Of a stretch of DNA of 64,000 nt, positions 35,201 through 47,208 are shown piece after piece; the first letter of the stretch is position 1; each line of letters begins with the position of its first letter. Below the pieces are notes generated by a model. That model ran no database searches. It was not told where the DNA came from and saw only the letters and a program-made list of their open reading frames with translations. A program made the translations under genes and the position numbers. The stretch is from Aphanomyces cochlioides (taxonomy: Eukaryota; Oomycota; Saprolegniomycetes; Saprolegniales; Verrucalvaceae). The stretch spans positions 730,968 through 794,967 of the forward strand of contig JAHQRK010000030.1 of the NCBI GenBank assembly GCA_019828595.1, in the 5' to 3' direction.

Positions 35201-36360
35201 GCAGTATCTTCCCGTAGGACTTTTTTCCTGTCATGATATTCATGTATGGCAGCTTGAATTGTTTTGATACGTGCCATCAAGGACGCACATGGGGCGTTTT
35301 GGTAATCCCGAATCAATAAAGCCAAATCCATAGATAATTTCTTGAGAGGCCTTTGTTGATTTTCGACCAACTCGTCGTGTAGGTATTTTAATTGATTTCG
35401 CATGTTGGTGATCATGGTGTCGAAATGTAGACCAACATTTGAGTTTAATTGGGTCTTGGTAAGGAAGGTTTCAAGTTGACGAGAGATAATTAATTTGGCC
35501 TTGTCATTGTTGAGAACCCATTGTGGTGTTTTCCATGGACCAGGTCCCATTGATACTGCTGGACGTTTGGTCAATAATTTGCAGGGAGTGTGGTCAGCAT
35601 GAGGAATTAGTTCCAGGTGACGAAATTTCAGATGACGTAGGGATGCCATAGCAGACGAGATGAAAATATAGTCAAGCCGATTGACAAATTTTGGACTTGT
35701 GAAAGCACGTTTCAGTGGATTTTGTTGACGGAAAATGTCAACGAGGTGTAAATCTTGTAGCCATAGGTTGAGTTCATATGAGCCATGAGTCGCATGAGTC
35801 GAAGGACGGCATGAATCTAATGTTGGGGAGAAAATAACGTTAAAGTCGCCACCAACAATATGAAAAGCTTCGGGTGGAAAATCGCGAGGCAGATCATTAA
35901 AAAAATCCACACGGTCGTGATAGTCGTACGGAGCATAGATGTTGTGAATAAAAACCGGTATATTGTCCAGAGTGGCCGATATAAGTAAATAACGACCACG
36001 GAGGAGAGGTTTGTCCCAAGAGTGGTTTAAATTGGTGCAATTGTCCAGAGGGCAGTCAGGATGAATAAATGTAGCAAGGCCTCCAGTAGGATGAGAGGTA
36101 TGGCTGATGGAATAAATTGGCTCCTCGTAGAAGAAAGTGCCTTGTTGGTTGGTATGTTTTTTCCAGTAGAAATTGATTTTGCCATGGTCGCTGGGGTAAG
36201 GCAGTCGAGTTTCTTGGATAAGTGAGATAGAGTTTTTGAGGAGAAAGTTCTTGAGAAGGTGGTGGAAAGAGTTGGAGAGACCATTTGTGTTGAGAGAAAA
36301 CAAGCTAATATCCCAGTCGATAATGGCTTGTGGTAGCGCGTTAATTGTGGTCACGGTCAT
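32275..36360 (-). pseudogene. LINE-A copy 2 ORF2, premature stop
   Basis: Homologous to the ORF2 at 9627-13712. A serine codon TCA has become TAA at 33424-33426, after about 978 codons. The endonuclease and reverse transcriptase domains are upstream of the stop, and the zinc-finger C-terminal third is cut off. The rest of the frame stays open, so the change is recent. Confidence 0.95.
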
Positions 36361-36460
36361 GATTAATATTTGGGTTTTGATTTTTTGACTTCAAGTCGTT
36401 GTGTTGGTTTGGGTCGGGGTGTGGTGATTGTGGTTTTAATTGATTTTGTGTGTTGGCGAG

Positions 36461-38985
36461 TCAATTGGAGTCTGCATTGTCACCATCGCCAAGTTCTTTG
36501 TAGTCGAGTTCAGGAGCCTTTTCGTCCGGAAGTAAAGTTAACAAGGCATCAGTATCCGAGTCAAAACACTTCGTAGGGTCAATTGTTTGGAGTGCCAGAT
36601 CTTTCACAATATGGCTCAACTCTTCTTCAATTTTATGATGTTGCACCAGGTTTCCAGCAGCAGGACTGGAAATTAATTTAATCAAGGAGGCGTCCGTGAT
36701 TAAATTGCAATTGGGCCAACGGTGGACTTTGTCTTTCAGGCACAGATTAATATACTCATCGTTCGTATAAGCTTCAGGTGCTCTGTTGGACAGAAATAGA
36801 TCGATTGCTGCTAGAGATCTTCTCATGTGGTAGTCTTCGTCATTTGGACACAAACTTTGGAATAGATTTGTGGGGCTGTAATTTTCAGGAGGAGGATGGC
36901 CATGCTGTTTTTGGTAGTACGAGGTAAATCGTTCTTCATCAATAGCTTGCATGGGATTTTCTCCAGCCATTAAACGTATAATTCCTCTCGAGGCAATTAA
37001 ATTGGATGCGATTTTGCGAGATTTTGGGTCCATATAGATATTTCCAATAAAGCCAGGTTGGTTGAGGGTTTCATCATGAAATACCAATGGGTTGGTGGAT
37101 TCATTCAGTTTTTTCTTCAGCTCTGTGATTTGAGCCTTCACTTTGGCTCCTGCTGGTTTCGTAGAGGCTGGAATTTTTTTGGGTATCGTTGATTTTGGGG
37201 ACGAAGCAGGACGTTTTTTGGGCGTGTCGGTAGGAACGATATCAAGATGGAATCGAGGAACCGTTGTGCCTGAAGTTGTCACGTCAGAGTCGTCTGAGCT
37301 GAGGATAGCGAATCGATTTTGTGTTGGAATCGAGGTAGCTGATATTTTGTATTGGAAACTTGAATAAAACCGGCTCGAGTTGGTTTAAATTCGTCCTGGG
37401 ATAAATTGGGTTTGTCTGTGAGAATAATATTATTCTCGCTCGAGCCCTTGGGTGATTGTGGAGGATTTAATATCTTCTTGGGTTGAGCTACCATTTCTTC
37501 CTCTTCGATATTTGATTTCTCCTCTTGTTCCATGTCCACATCGCTTGACAGGTCGACAAAGTTTTCCTTGCCATTTTGATTTTCCTTGGGATCGGCATTA
37601 GGGGATTCGGAGTTTCCAGTTGTGCCAGTATTTTCCTTCGGGGTGTTGGGTGGTTGGTTTTCTGTCGATGGATTTTCGGGAGCATCAGTTTTTTCCTCTG
37701 TAGCGTTTTCCTCGACATGGTCTGTATTCTTTTTAGCGTCGTCTTTTTGTTTGGCTTTTTCCAGTCTAGCTTGAACGCTGGGAGGGACCGTTTGATTGAG
37801 GGACCGAATTTTATGTTGAAAAACATAAACTTGGTTTTGGATCTCGATTTCTCTCAGAGGCTCGCCTCCATCATCTGGTACCAATGCCAAAGGAGGAGTT
37901 TCGGAGTCAAAAAGGACTCGAAATTGGGTCGAGCGTAATAAATTGTCAGTACTGGGGTTAAAACCAACAATGACGCAGTGAGTGAGCTCTTCCAACTTTT
38001 TCAAAATCGCTTTTTGAATATCGTGATCCACCAGGTTGTTGAAAGTAATAAAATAAAGTTTCGAGTGGGGAGAATATTCAGGCACAGTAAATTCTTGTTT
38101 TCCCAGACGAAGGGAGGTTCCACAAGTTTTGCGCAATAGATCATCGTCATAAAACGTCAAAGAGAGAGTAGTCGGGTTTTTCTTGTGGAACAGAATTTCC
38201 TTGAATTTCGATTCCCAAAGCGTACCCGGGTTTTGGGTAATTAAATTCGCTCGGATTTGGTAGTCCTTGACTTGACGGAATGCTTCTCCCAGAGGAATGT
38301 CCACAGTGCAAGCCTTCGAGGATGGAGTTTTCAAGATGTCTTCAATGAATTCATCCATAGCAGTAGGGTTTTGGCGGAATTCTCGAGCTTGTCGAATTAA
38401 TTCTTCCAATTCAGAGTCGTCAATGGGATGCCCACCAGTGTTGCGAACCAATTGGGTTTTCACATGGCGGGCTCCTTCCCATACATTATTTTTCTTCGAG
38501 TTGGTTTTTTTGCCTTCGTTGTTGGACGAAGCTTGTTTTTTGGGGTTGGAGGGTTTGGCAGGAGAGTTTGTCCCATCTTTGGAGGGATTTTTCGAATTAG
38601 GTAAAACTCGTCCATGAGGGGTGCCGTCAGGATGGGTAATATTCTCCCCAGGCTTGTCAGAATCCTTGGGTAATTTGCCACCATTGGCGTCAGAGGCAGG
38701 TTTTTCGTTGGAACCATTAATATCCATACCCATTCCTGCATCATCGGGTCCATTTTTTTTGTCCATATTTGGACCAGTGTCACCACCTAAGTCAACACCA
38801 TCTTGGTTGGAAACATTTTCCCTACGAAGAGAGTCGGACGCAGCGGCGCTGTTCCTAGAGGAAGGAGGTTTTTCAGCGGCTTCTCGGCTCGGACCGGGCG
38901 TCGCTTGGCTAGGGTCAGGCGTCGATTCACGTTGAGCGAATCGAGACACCGTCGAAAGGATGGTTTTTTCCGCGCTAGAGGCCAT
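36461..38985 (-). pseudogene. LINE-A copy 2 ORF1, frameshifted
   Basis: Homologous to the ORF1 at 13813-16338. A one-base loss with neighbouring substitutions near 37353-37361 shifts the frame after about 550 codons. The N-terminal and RRM-like parts remain and the C-terminal ~270 codons are in another frame. Confidence 0.94.
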
Positions 38986-39065
38986 GACGTTGTCGAAAGC
39001 ACCTAAAAAGCAAGATTTTCCGTTGGGGGGCTGTGGTAGTTTAACCTACAAAGCAAAAACGAAAG

Positions 39066-39109
39066 TCCCGCATGCTAAGCGGGCGCTCTACCATCTGAGC
39101 TACATCCCC
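39066..39109 (-). pseudogene. tRNA-Ala 5' part, split by LINE-A copy 2
   Basis: tRNA nt 1-44, upstream of the LINE-A copy 2 5' end. Confidence 0.95.
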
Positions 39110-39700
39110 TTCTTAGCGCTTCTAAAGCCAGACACACTTGCAGATTCATTTCATCTGTGGACGCACATTTTGTCCACTTCGCCTTGTCCACAAGAGTGTC
39201 CTCGGTCAGTCTCCAACTTTCCATTTCATTCACTTTGTTCACTACATTCCAACTGTCGTGTATAATCATATTGTTGAAAGGATGGATCTCTTTCTGTTCT
39301 AAATCTCGGTACGAAAGTCGTTTTTTGGCCATAACTTTATCAATTCTGCTCCGATTTGCATGAAACCAGTTGCAAACGATAGGTTTTGATCATACCTATC
39401 GTTTGGCACCGGTGGCGTGGCAAAAGAACGATTTACGCCCGAGTTATGCGCAAAAAACGACTTTTACGCGCAAACAGGTTGTCCAAAGGATGTGCATGTC
39501 TTTCGTTTAATATATTTGACATCCGTTATCCATACGAACAGCCAACGCTCTCACGACTCGTGTCATTGAAACAATAGTTCATCATGATTGGAATTCATTC
39601 CTGGACATTCAAATATTCAAATACAGGTTGTAGGAATGTATAAAAACCGGAAGGACGAAATTAGTGTGTGTGTCCAGAAGTGATAAAAGTTAAAACGTAG

Positions 39701-39773
39701 TGGAGAAGCAGGGTATCGATCCCTGTACCTCCCGCATGCTAAGCGGGCGCTCTACCATCTGAGCTACATCCCC
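39701..39773 (-). tRNA. tRNA-Ala (AGC), array copy
   Basis: Same sequence as 504-576. Confidence 0.92.
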
Positions 39774-40364
39774 TTCTTAGCGCTTCTAAAGCCAGACACA
39801 CTTGCAGATTCATTTCATCTGTGGACGCACATTTTGTCCACTTCGCCTTGTCCACAAGAGTGTCCTCGGTCAGTCTCCAACTTTCCATTTCATTCACTTT
39901 GTTCACTACATTCCAACTGTCGTGTATAATCATATTGTTGAAAGGATGGATCTCTTTCTGTTCTAAATCTCGGTACGAAAGTCGTTTTTTGGCCATAACT
40001 TTATCAATTCTGCTCCGATTTGCATGAAACCAGTTGCAAACGATAGGTTTTGATCATACCTATCGTTTGGCACCGGTGGCGTGGCAAAAGAACGATTTAC
40101 GCCCGAGTTATGCGCAAAAAACGACTTTTACGCGCAAACAGGTTGTCCAAAGGATGTGCATGTCTTTCGTTTAATATATTTGACATCCGTTATCCATACG
40201 AACAGCCAACGCTCTCACGACTCGTGTCATTGAAACAATAGTTCATCATGATTGGAATTCATTCCTGGACATTCAAATATTCAAATACAGGTTGTAGGAA
40301 TGTATAAAAACCGGAAGGACGAAATTAGTGTGTGTGTCCAGAAGTGATAAAAGTTAAAACGTAG

Positions 40365-40437
40365 TGGAGAAGCAGGGTATCGATCCCTGTACCTCCCGCA
40401 TGCTAAGCGGGCGCTCTACCATCTGAGCTACATCCCC
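40365..40437 (-). tRNA. tRNA-Ala (AGC), array copy, LINE-B2 at its 5' end
   Basis: Whole 73-nt gene; LINE-B2 starts at the next base and replaces its 5' flank. Confidence 0.9.
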
Positions 40438-40489
40438 CAGTTTCCAATTTGCCAGCTACCCCGCAGTACCACTGTCCAAAACTGACAAC

Positions 40490-42955
40490 ATGGCGACTAC
40501 CCGCTCTTCCAGCCGTGCTCATGCACACAAGCCCTCAGCTTTTTCTGCCTCTCCCTTTCGCAATACCTCGGACGCTTCTAGTATCATGGAGGTGATTGTT
40601 GACGATGATGATGACGATGAACCTGACTCAATCATCGACAAAACTCCGCCTGCTGCTCAACCGCCCATACGTCTTGCTACACTCGGTGGTCGCGTGCCAT
40701 TACCAAGCGCTCGTACCAGCGACAAAACTGTCAACAAGGATAATGTTTCTCCGATGCCTGATGAAGACATAGAGGATATCTCCAACAACAACCAACCACA
40801 TACCCCACCGATTACTCAAGCCACTGAGCTGGAGCCGCGCTCTGAAGACCAATCGATTCGCGACACCAATGTTGATGTGGAAATGGAGCCTGAAGCTCAA
40901 ATCGATGCCTCGCCTCCTGCTACAACACGCTCCGTGCCAATACCACCCGAGTCGAACACCTCGACCAAAAAGCCAAACGAATGCGTGTGGGAATTCCAAG
41001 CCAAGCAGAGAGCTAAATCTGCCAAGGCTCAGCGGAACAGTGACGTCGGCCATTATCGACCAACTATGGCCGAGCTGGCGTCCTTGTTGCAAAAACGCGC
41101 GACAGGATCTCTCACGTTTGACGACACTTTGCCCATCCAAAAACATTCCCCCAGAGATGTTGTTGGCTGGCTACAAATGTCCACTGGCCAATACACCAAA
41201 TACATCGACATCTCCAAGGCAATGACATCTCTATTGTTTGACAACCAAGCGCTTGATTTGGACGATGCATTTGTCGATGTCATCAAGTGCGAGAAAGATG
41301 TCTCCAATCGTCTTCTCAAGTGGGGCATAGCCTCTGAAGATGCTCTTAAAAAGCTGCGTGGAGTCTCTCTCAAGATCCAAGTGGCAAAGGATGGCAGCTC
41401 TCAGAGATTTGTCATGACTGAGCCCCATATACTTGATGGATATTTCATCGATATCCCATCTGGTCTCCAAGGACAGGATGAAGAACGTCTCATGTTCAGC
41501 ATCATGTCAAAGCTTGAGCCGCGCTTTTTGTGGGGCTCATACTCCACAGTTTCCTCGACGACTGGCTTGGCTAGCTCTCGTTATCGCTTGTATTTTGAAG
41601 GGACAGCTATACCCGAATCTATGCACAATGACGGTCGATCAATTGAAGAATTCATTTTCAAGGGTCGGTGCCTCCGCGTGTTTGGTCAAGGATGGTTTTA
41701 CCGTGACAAGAAGCTCGCGCGCCTTGACCTCGATGTAATCGCCACCCAACATGGACTTCACGCAACCCCTCACCGCCCACGGGGAGACGCCGCTGTCTCG
41801 ACATCCACTGCCAAACGGCAGAAAACGACCCGAGACAGCAACAAGGAATGGACTGAAGTTCAAACTACAGGCAAAAGAAAGAAAACCCCAATCTCCGCTG
41901 GCTCAATCCCAGCTCCTGATCGTCCTTGGATCTCCCCGAACATGTTTGCGGCTCTGGACGAACGCGCTAATGTTGAGCCCGAGGAACACGAAACGACAGT
42001 TGGCAACACCACTGTCAAAGTATTTGTTCCAAAGCTGACACTCAAATCTGGTGACAAGGTGCACGTTGCCGCTGAAGAGTTCATTAGCGGGATCAAACCC
42101 CACGAGGGCTCAATCCAAAGGTTTGAGAAGTCTCTCGATGCCATACTTGCCGAGCTCAACGACCTTGACACCAAGGCTCAAAACGCACCACAACATATCC
42201 CGGCCCAAGTTAAGGAAGCGTTAGCGCACGATTCCTTCAACTTATTGAAATTGATTACGGACGGGCGTGTTGACACGATCTGCATCCATCTAGAACGTGC
42301 GCCAATCGAATTTGGACTGCAACTGCACCAAATTTTTGTCTCCAATCGTGACAGCTTCGAATACTTTGTTCGTCTTCGACTGCTTAATCGTTGGCTAAGA
42401 GCGTCTGGTGGTGGCACAAAATCTTTTGGTCAGCTCTACGAGGCAACATTCGGCACTCCAATCACTCACGACCACGTGATCTCGGTGTTCAGTGACCAGA
42501 AGATGGTCAACAACCTCCCACTCATCGAGGCAATCATCACCGATGATGACATCGTCCTCAACAGAGTTGAAGTCGAAGAAGTGCTGGCCATTGCAGAAGT
42601 ATTGATGGCAGTTCATGCTCCACTATATTTCAATAGCGATGCGGCAATTTTGGCCTCAACAAAAAGTCCAGTGACAGCGTTACCCTCTCGCCTTGGTAAA
42701 CGCAGTCTATCCTCCGAAACGCTCATGTCACTCCTGATGTACACCGACCTTGGCCTCCACATATGGAACAGAATGGAATTCATGTACACTGGCGACGGAG
42801 AATCGATGTGTCACATCATGACAAAAATCCTTCAACTACACGAAAGCAACGATTTGGATATCACTCTCCACAATCAAGTCATGTTTCACCCAAGCGAACC
42901 TACTTTAATTCACGGCGACCTAGCGGATCTCACAACGATCGCTTCCCGTGGCTAA
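40490..42955 (+). CDS. LINE-B2 ORF1: gag-like protein
   Basis: This 821-residue frame opens the element and starts at an ATG 52 nt from its 5' end. Residues 1-165 are S/P/D-rich, with an acidic DDDDDDE stretch near 38-44, and look disordered. A helical region follows at 190-300. Residues 316-400 (GYFIDIP, DEERLMFSIMSKLE, RYRLYFEG, RCLRVFGQ) match the order of a betaalphabetabetaalphabeta RNA-binding fold and parallel LINE-A ORF1 309-395. A second folded region lies at about 560-760. I see no zinc knuckle. Expected role: binding the element RNA. Function is inferred from position and predicted fold. Confidence 0.8.
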   Translation: MATTRSSSRAHAHKPSAFSASPFRNTSDASSIMEVIVDDDDDDEPDSIIDKTPPAAQPPIRLATLGGRVPLPSARTSDKTVNKDNVSPMPDEDIEDISNNNQPHTPPITQATELEPRSEDQSIRDTNVDVEMEPEAQIDASPPATTRSVPIPPESNTSTKKPNECVWEFQAKQRAKSAKAQRNSDVGHYRPTMAELASLLQKRATGSLTFDDTLPIQKHSPRDVVGWLQMSTGQYTKYIDISKAMTSLLFDNQALDLDDAFVDVIKCEKDVSNRLLKWGIASEDALKKLRGVSLKIQVAKDGSSQRFVMTEPHILDGYFIDIPSGLQGQDEERLMFSIMSKLEPRFLWGSYSTVSSTTGLASSRYRLYFEGTAIPESMHNDGRSIEEFIFKGRCLRVFGQGWFYRDKKLARLDLDVIATQHGLHATPHRPRGDAAVSTSTAKRQKTTRDSNKEWTEVQTTGKRKKTPISAGSIPAPDRPWISPNMFAALDERANVEPEEHETTVGNTTVKVFVPKLTLKSGDKVHVAAEEFISGIKPHEGSIQRFEKSLDAILAELNDLDTKAQNAPQHIPAQVKEALAHDSFNLLKLITDGRVDTICIHLERAPIEFGLQLHQIFVSNRDSFEYFVRLRLLNRWLRASGGGTKSFGQLYEATFGTPITHDHVISVFSDQKMVNNLPLIEAIITDDDIVLNRVEVEEVLAIAEVLMAVHAPLYFNSDAAILASTKSPVTALPSRLGKRSLSSETLMSLLMYTDLGLHIWNRMEFMYTGDGESMCHIMTKILQLHESNDLDITLHNQVMFHPSEPTLIHGDLADLTTIASRG

Positions 42956-45900
42956 AGTGGTCGCGGCTGGTCATTTTGTCAAGCTCCCCATACTTGAAGT
43001 GACGACGAGCAACCTCAATGGGCTGAAAGAAAACGGACATCTTGTTGCACGGCGTCTTCGGAAACCGACACAAGCTGTTCTCTTTCAAGAAACGAAACTC
43101 AACAACGCAAAACATCTTGACACTTTCCACACTCACCTCGACAACGAAGTGGGTGTTAGCAAGTACAAACTTTTTACCAACGACTTACGAACAACCCGCA
43201 CGGACAATTTGAACAACCGTCGATGTGGCGTTGCATCATACTTTCACGAATCGATGCCTGGATTCTCAAGCCTGGTGCACTTATCACAACACGATATCCC
43301 TGGCCGTTATATTGTGATCAAAACGTACTGGGATGAAACCCCAGTCTACATCCACAACATTTACGCGCCAGTTACCCCTCAACATCGGGCTAGTTTCTTT
43401 GACAGTCTCCCTCGCGCTTTTGAAGCTAACAGTGTACACCTGGTTGGGGGAGATTTTAACCTTCCTGTCAACGAACACCTCGATGCTTCCAAACCACGGC
43501 AAGATCACACCTTTGGAAAAGTCGAATGTCTTGCCTGGCTGTCACAACTAGGAGTCATCGACGCGTGGCGCCTACACCACCCTCACGAAAGACTGGCAAG
43601 CGGTCCAGGACGAAGCAATCGTCTGGACTACTGGTTCATTGACCAAGATTTAGTTGCCCAATCCTACCAAAGCTCAAAATATGCCACTAACAGCTTTGCC
43701 GGAGATCACTTGGAGCACACTGTCGTTCTCTCTACAAGTCATACACCCACGACCCGTGGCTACTGGAGGCTGCCGAGAGAGCTACTCAAAGACCCGCTCG
43801 TCATCAAAGCCATACGAGAAGAGGCATCACACCTCCTCTCTGAGATGCGTGCGGACGAATCGACAAACATGGGAGCCGTCTGGTATGGGTGGCTTAAGCG
43901 AATCAAACGACGTTTACAACAATGTCATCGCCACCACCTCCAATCCATGCAACACGAGCTCAAAAGCCTAAAACTGAGACATATATCTGCACAACGATCA
44001 TACGAAGCTGGCTTGCTCGACGAGGCTGCCGTTGATGCTACTCGGTTGGCGCTGGAAAACGCAAGAATCGAATATCGCCAATACCGCATGGATCAGCAAT
44101 TCGATTTTCATGCAAATGTCAACGAACGTGGTACGAGCCACTTCTTTCGAAGGCCACAAGGACTCAAGGTTCCTATCACGACGGTCAACGTCGATGGCAT
44201 TCCCGTGTCTGATCCTACCACTATCAAAGAGAGATTCACTGCCCATTGGAAGGCAATAATGACTACCACTCGTGGCGAACAACCTCGGCTAAACCGGGCG
44301 AGGCGGAGGGCTGTCATACGGTTTATCTCCCGCAAACTCAATGATGAGCAACGCGAGGAGCTAGACAGACCTATCACAGCAGCCGAGCTGTGTAGTGCTC
44401 TCAAGACAATGAGTCCAAACAAGTCTCCTGGTCCTGATGGATGGCCAGCGGCCTTCTTCCAAGTAGCACCCGAGGCTTTCTCCGAAATCCTGGTCAGGGT
44501 CTTCAACTACCAACTTCACCACCACGGTAAACTACTCCTTCAACAAAGGCGTAGTGCTGTGGCTCTGCTCTTCAAAGCTGGTGATCGAGGCGATCCTGGA
44601 AACTACCGACCTATTGCACTCATGTCAGTGGAGGTGAAGATACTATCCCGTGCCCTCGCTTATCGCCTGGCTACAGTAGCTCCTCATCTCATTCACCCAA
44701 GTCAAGCTGGCTTTGTCCCAGGACGACGGCTGCATGACCACGTCCTGCTTGTGCAAACTTTGCAAACGTTTTGCACCAACGAAGATCACGACTACTATGC
44801 AACATTCCTTGACTTTTCGAAAGCGTACGACATGGTGGATCGAGAATTCATGCTTGATGTGCTGAGAGAAGTCAACACTGGTGATGGTTTCATTGCGTGG
44901 GTAGCTCTTTTGTACGACTCACCTTTGGTCCAGATCATCTTCAATGGCGAGCTTGGCCCTAAGATCCGACCTACCCGAGGCGTCAAACAAGGCTGTCCTT
45001 TATCATGCCTACTGTTCGTCCTATACCTAGAACCTCTTGGTGAGATGCTCCGAGCGTCCCCACATCTTGGAATCGCTCTCCCCACGACTCAGTTATTACG
45101 AGTATATTCTTTGCCGACGACTCGACGTTGTTATCAAACTCGCTGCAATCTGCTGTGGAGCAAATGGCAATTGTGGAAGAGTTTTGCACGGCTTCAGGGG
45201 CCCGTCTGAATCGTTCCAAGTGCATGACCTTGGTTCTCAACGACCATCTCGATCAAGAAGACATCGAAGCAGATGGTTTGCTCAATATCGTACCAACTGG
45301 TCAGTGTACGAAATATCTTGGTATTCTCTTTGGCCATCGACTTTCGGCTGACTCCCAACTTCAAAAACTCAACGACAAATTCATCTCGTCCTTTCAACTA
45401 TGGGGTAAACGAGCAAGGACATTGCAGGGCCGAAAGCTTATTGCCTCCACGATGTTGCTATCTATGTTGTGGCATGTAACAGCCGTTGTACCTGTGCCTC
45501 CTGCTATGGTCGTTACGTGGCAACAAATGTTAAACAAGTTCATACTTTGCCGCAAGACCCAGCTCGATGAGAGTTACCGTCCCTCAATCCATAGAAGGTG
45601 GCAGTACGACAAGCCTTTAGGCTTGGGAATCCCCCACATTGCATCGAGGCTGCGAACACAACGCCTTCTTCGTTTACAGCTCTTTATGTCTGCCGATTCT
45701 CCTGGTGAAATCCTGGTGTGGAAGAAACTTGTACAGCGACAATTTAGCCGCACAATACATCAGTTATTCCGAGACAGTCACCCATTCGATTTTCTTTCAT
45801 ACTACCCAAATGCAAGCTCCAAGTGGCTTTTGCTTCGCGAGCTCCATCCACTGTGGCTTGATACTTGGAAACATTGGTCAGCCACAGACATGAGTAAGCG

Positions 45901-47061
45901 AATCGGCGTGCCTCCAAATCTCGACACGGTACTGAACCTCCCGGTATGGCTCACAGCCTACGACGCAATGCACTTCGGCTCTGCTAAGATGTTAGCAAAT
46001 GTCGTGAAAGATGAAGACATGCGTCTCTGGTGCCGCCACGGGGCCAAAAATGGTCTCAGATGCCTGAAGGATTTCCTGACCCCACATGGCGCTTGGCCAA
46101 CAGAGACCATGTTCGTGAACCGAATGTCGTCGAACAATCCAGCTGCCCAAGTTTGTCTAAACCAGGACGGAGTCATGGACTTTGCCACATTGCCCCGCAC
46201 AACCGACATTTACAATCAACTCACACGAATCTTCGACAAAGTTGTTCGATCGTTTGACATTCGGCAAGGGTCGCCACTGCCTAATGTCCCGACTTGTCAA
46301 CATCCATTTACAGCCAGAATCAAGGATGCTGATTTACCTTTCGAGTCGTGGCCCAAGAAAAACGTGGTGCATTTAGCTTACCACGCCCCCAGACTGAAGC
46401 TATACATCCTATGAAGACTACGACAAGAACTGACAAAGACATAGCAAAGTATATCCGTCTCATTCGTACTGTGTGTAATCTACCTCCACCTGTTCAAGGC
46501 GATGTATGGTTTCGATTGCACATGAAGATGTTACCCGTCAACTCGAGGTTTTCCTATATGCAGATCCAAAACCCTGACGCTATTTGTTGTGTCTACGAAG
46601 ATTGCTCGGATGTTGAGACTTTTCATCATGCCTTCCATACATGTCATCATGTACATCAAGTTTGGATGTTCCAAGAGCGAGCATGGAGTGCTTATGGTGT
46701 TAAGTTTGATTGGGCAACCACCACGAATATCAGTCGCTTCAAGACCAATACGCGAGGAAAACACCTGCATGACGCATTATTCAAATTATGGTCCCTCCTT
46801 TGTGCTTCCATCACGTACTCCTTATGGACTCAAAGAAATGCAACCAAGTTCGATGGCAAAAAGCCTCTACCGATTTTACTATGGAACGAGATTATATTTG
46901 TCAGTTGGACAGCTTCCATCAGGCGAACAATTCGTTTGCTCTCGCCTGACGACTTCGACTATCGAAACATCATCGAAGCGGTCTCAGTCCTTTTCTCTCA
47001 AGCTGGATACAACGAGCTATTCGAAAAATATCCCATGTCTTTTCGAGTTGAACACCAGTAA
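42924..47061 (+). pseudogene. LINE-B2 ORF2: endonuclease / reverse transcriptase, two frameshifts
   Basis: The frame opens after a TAG at 42921 and overlaps the end of ORF1 by 32 nt. It has no ATG before the endonuclease domain; a GTG at 42948 is the nearest near-cognate codon. Endonuclease motifs are SNLNGL, QETK, GGDFN and NRLDYWF; RT motifs are NYRPIALM, FLDFSKAYDMVD and RGVKQGCPLSC. A one-base indel between about 45080 and 45105 shifts the frame just before the catalytic FADD (45110-45121). A second indel near 46385 precedes the zinc-finger C-terminus (46348-47061 frame). LINE-B1 is open at both places, so these are lesions in this copy. Confidence 0.92.
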
Positions 47062-47208
47062 TTTGATTACAAGCCCCAGCTGTATTCTTGACTTGGTATC
47101 CCAGCTGAATTTTTGATTGGGAATCCTGGCGACCATCACTCACGATCCGCGCAAAACATTTCACTGCCCAATCAAATCGTGCCTGACTCAAGTGTCGCAA
47201 CTGAGAAT

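Larger units (their letters stand above)
29838..39065 (-). mobile_element. LINE-A copy 2, full length but inactivated
   Basis: This 9,228-bp copy has the same ends and insertion site as copy 1 and differs by scattered substitutions. ORF1 carries a frameshift and ORF2 a nonsense change. It shares several single-base variants with copy 3 that copy 1 lacks (for example T at 32131 and 53505 where copy 1 has C at 9483), so copies 2 and 3 are closer to each other. The 3' UTR occupies 29838-32274. Confidence 0.95.
39066..40437. repeat. tRNA-Ala array block 4
   Basis: About two units with two whole tRNA genes between LINE-A copy 2 and LINE-B2; nothing else is recognised. Confidence 0.95.
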
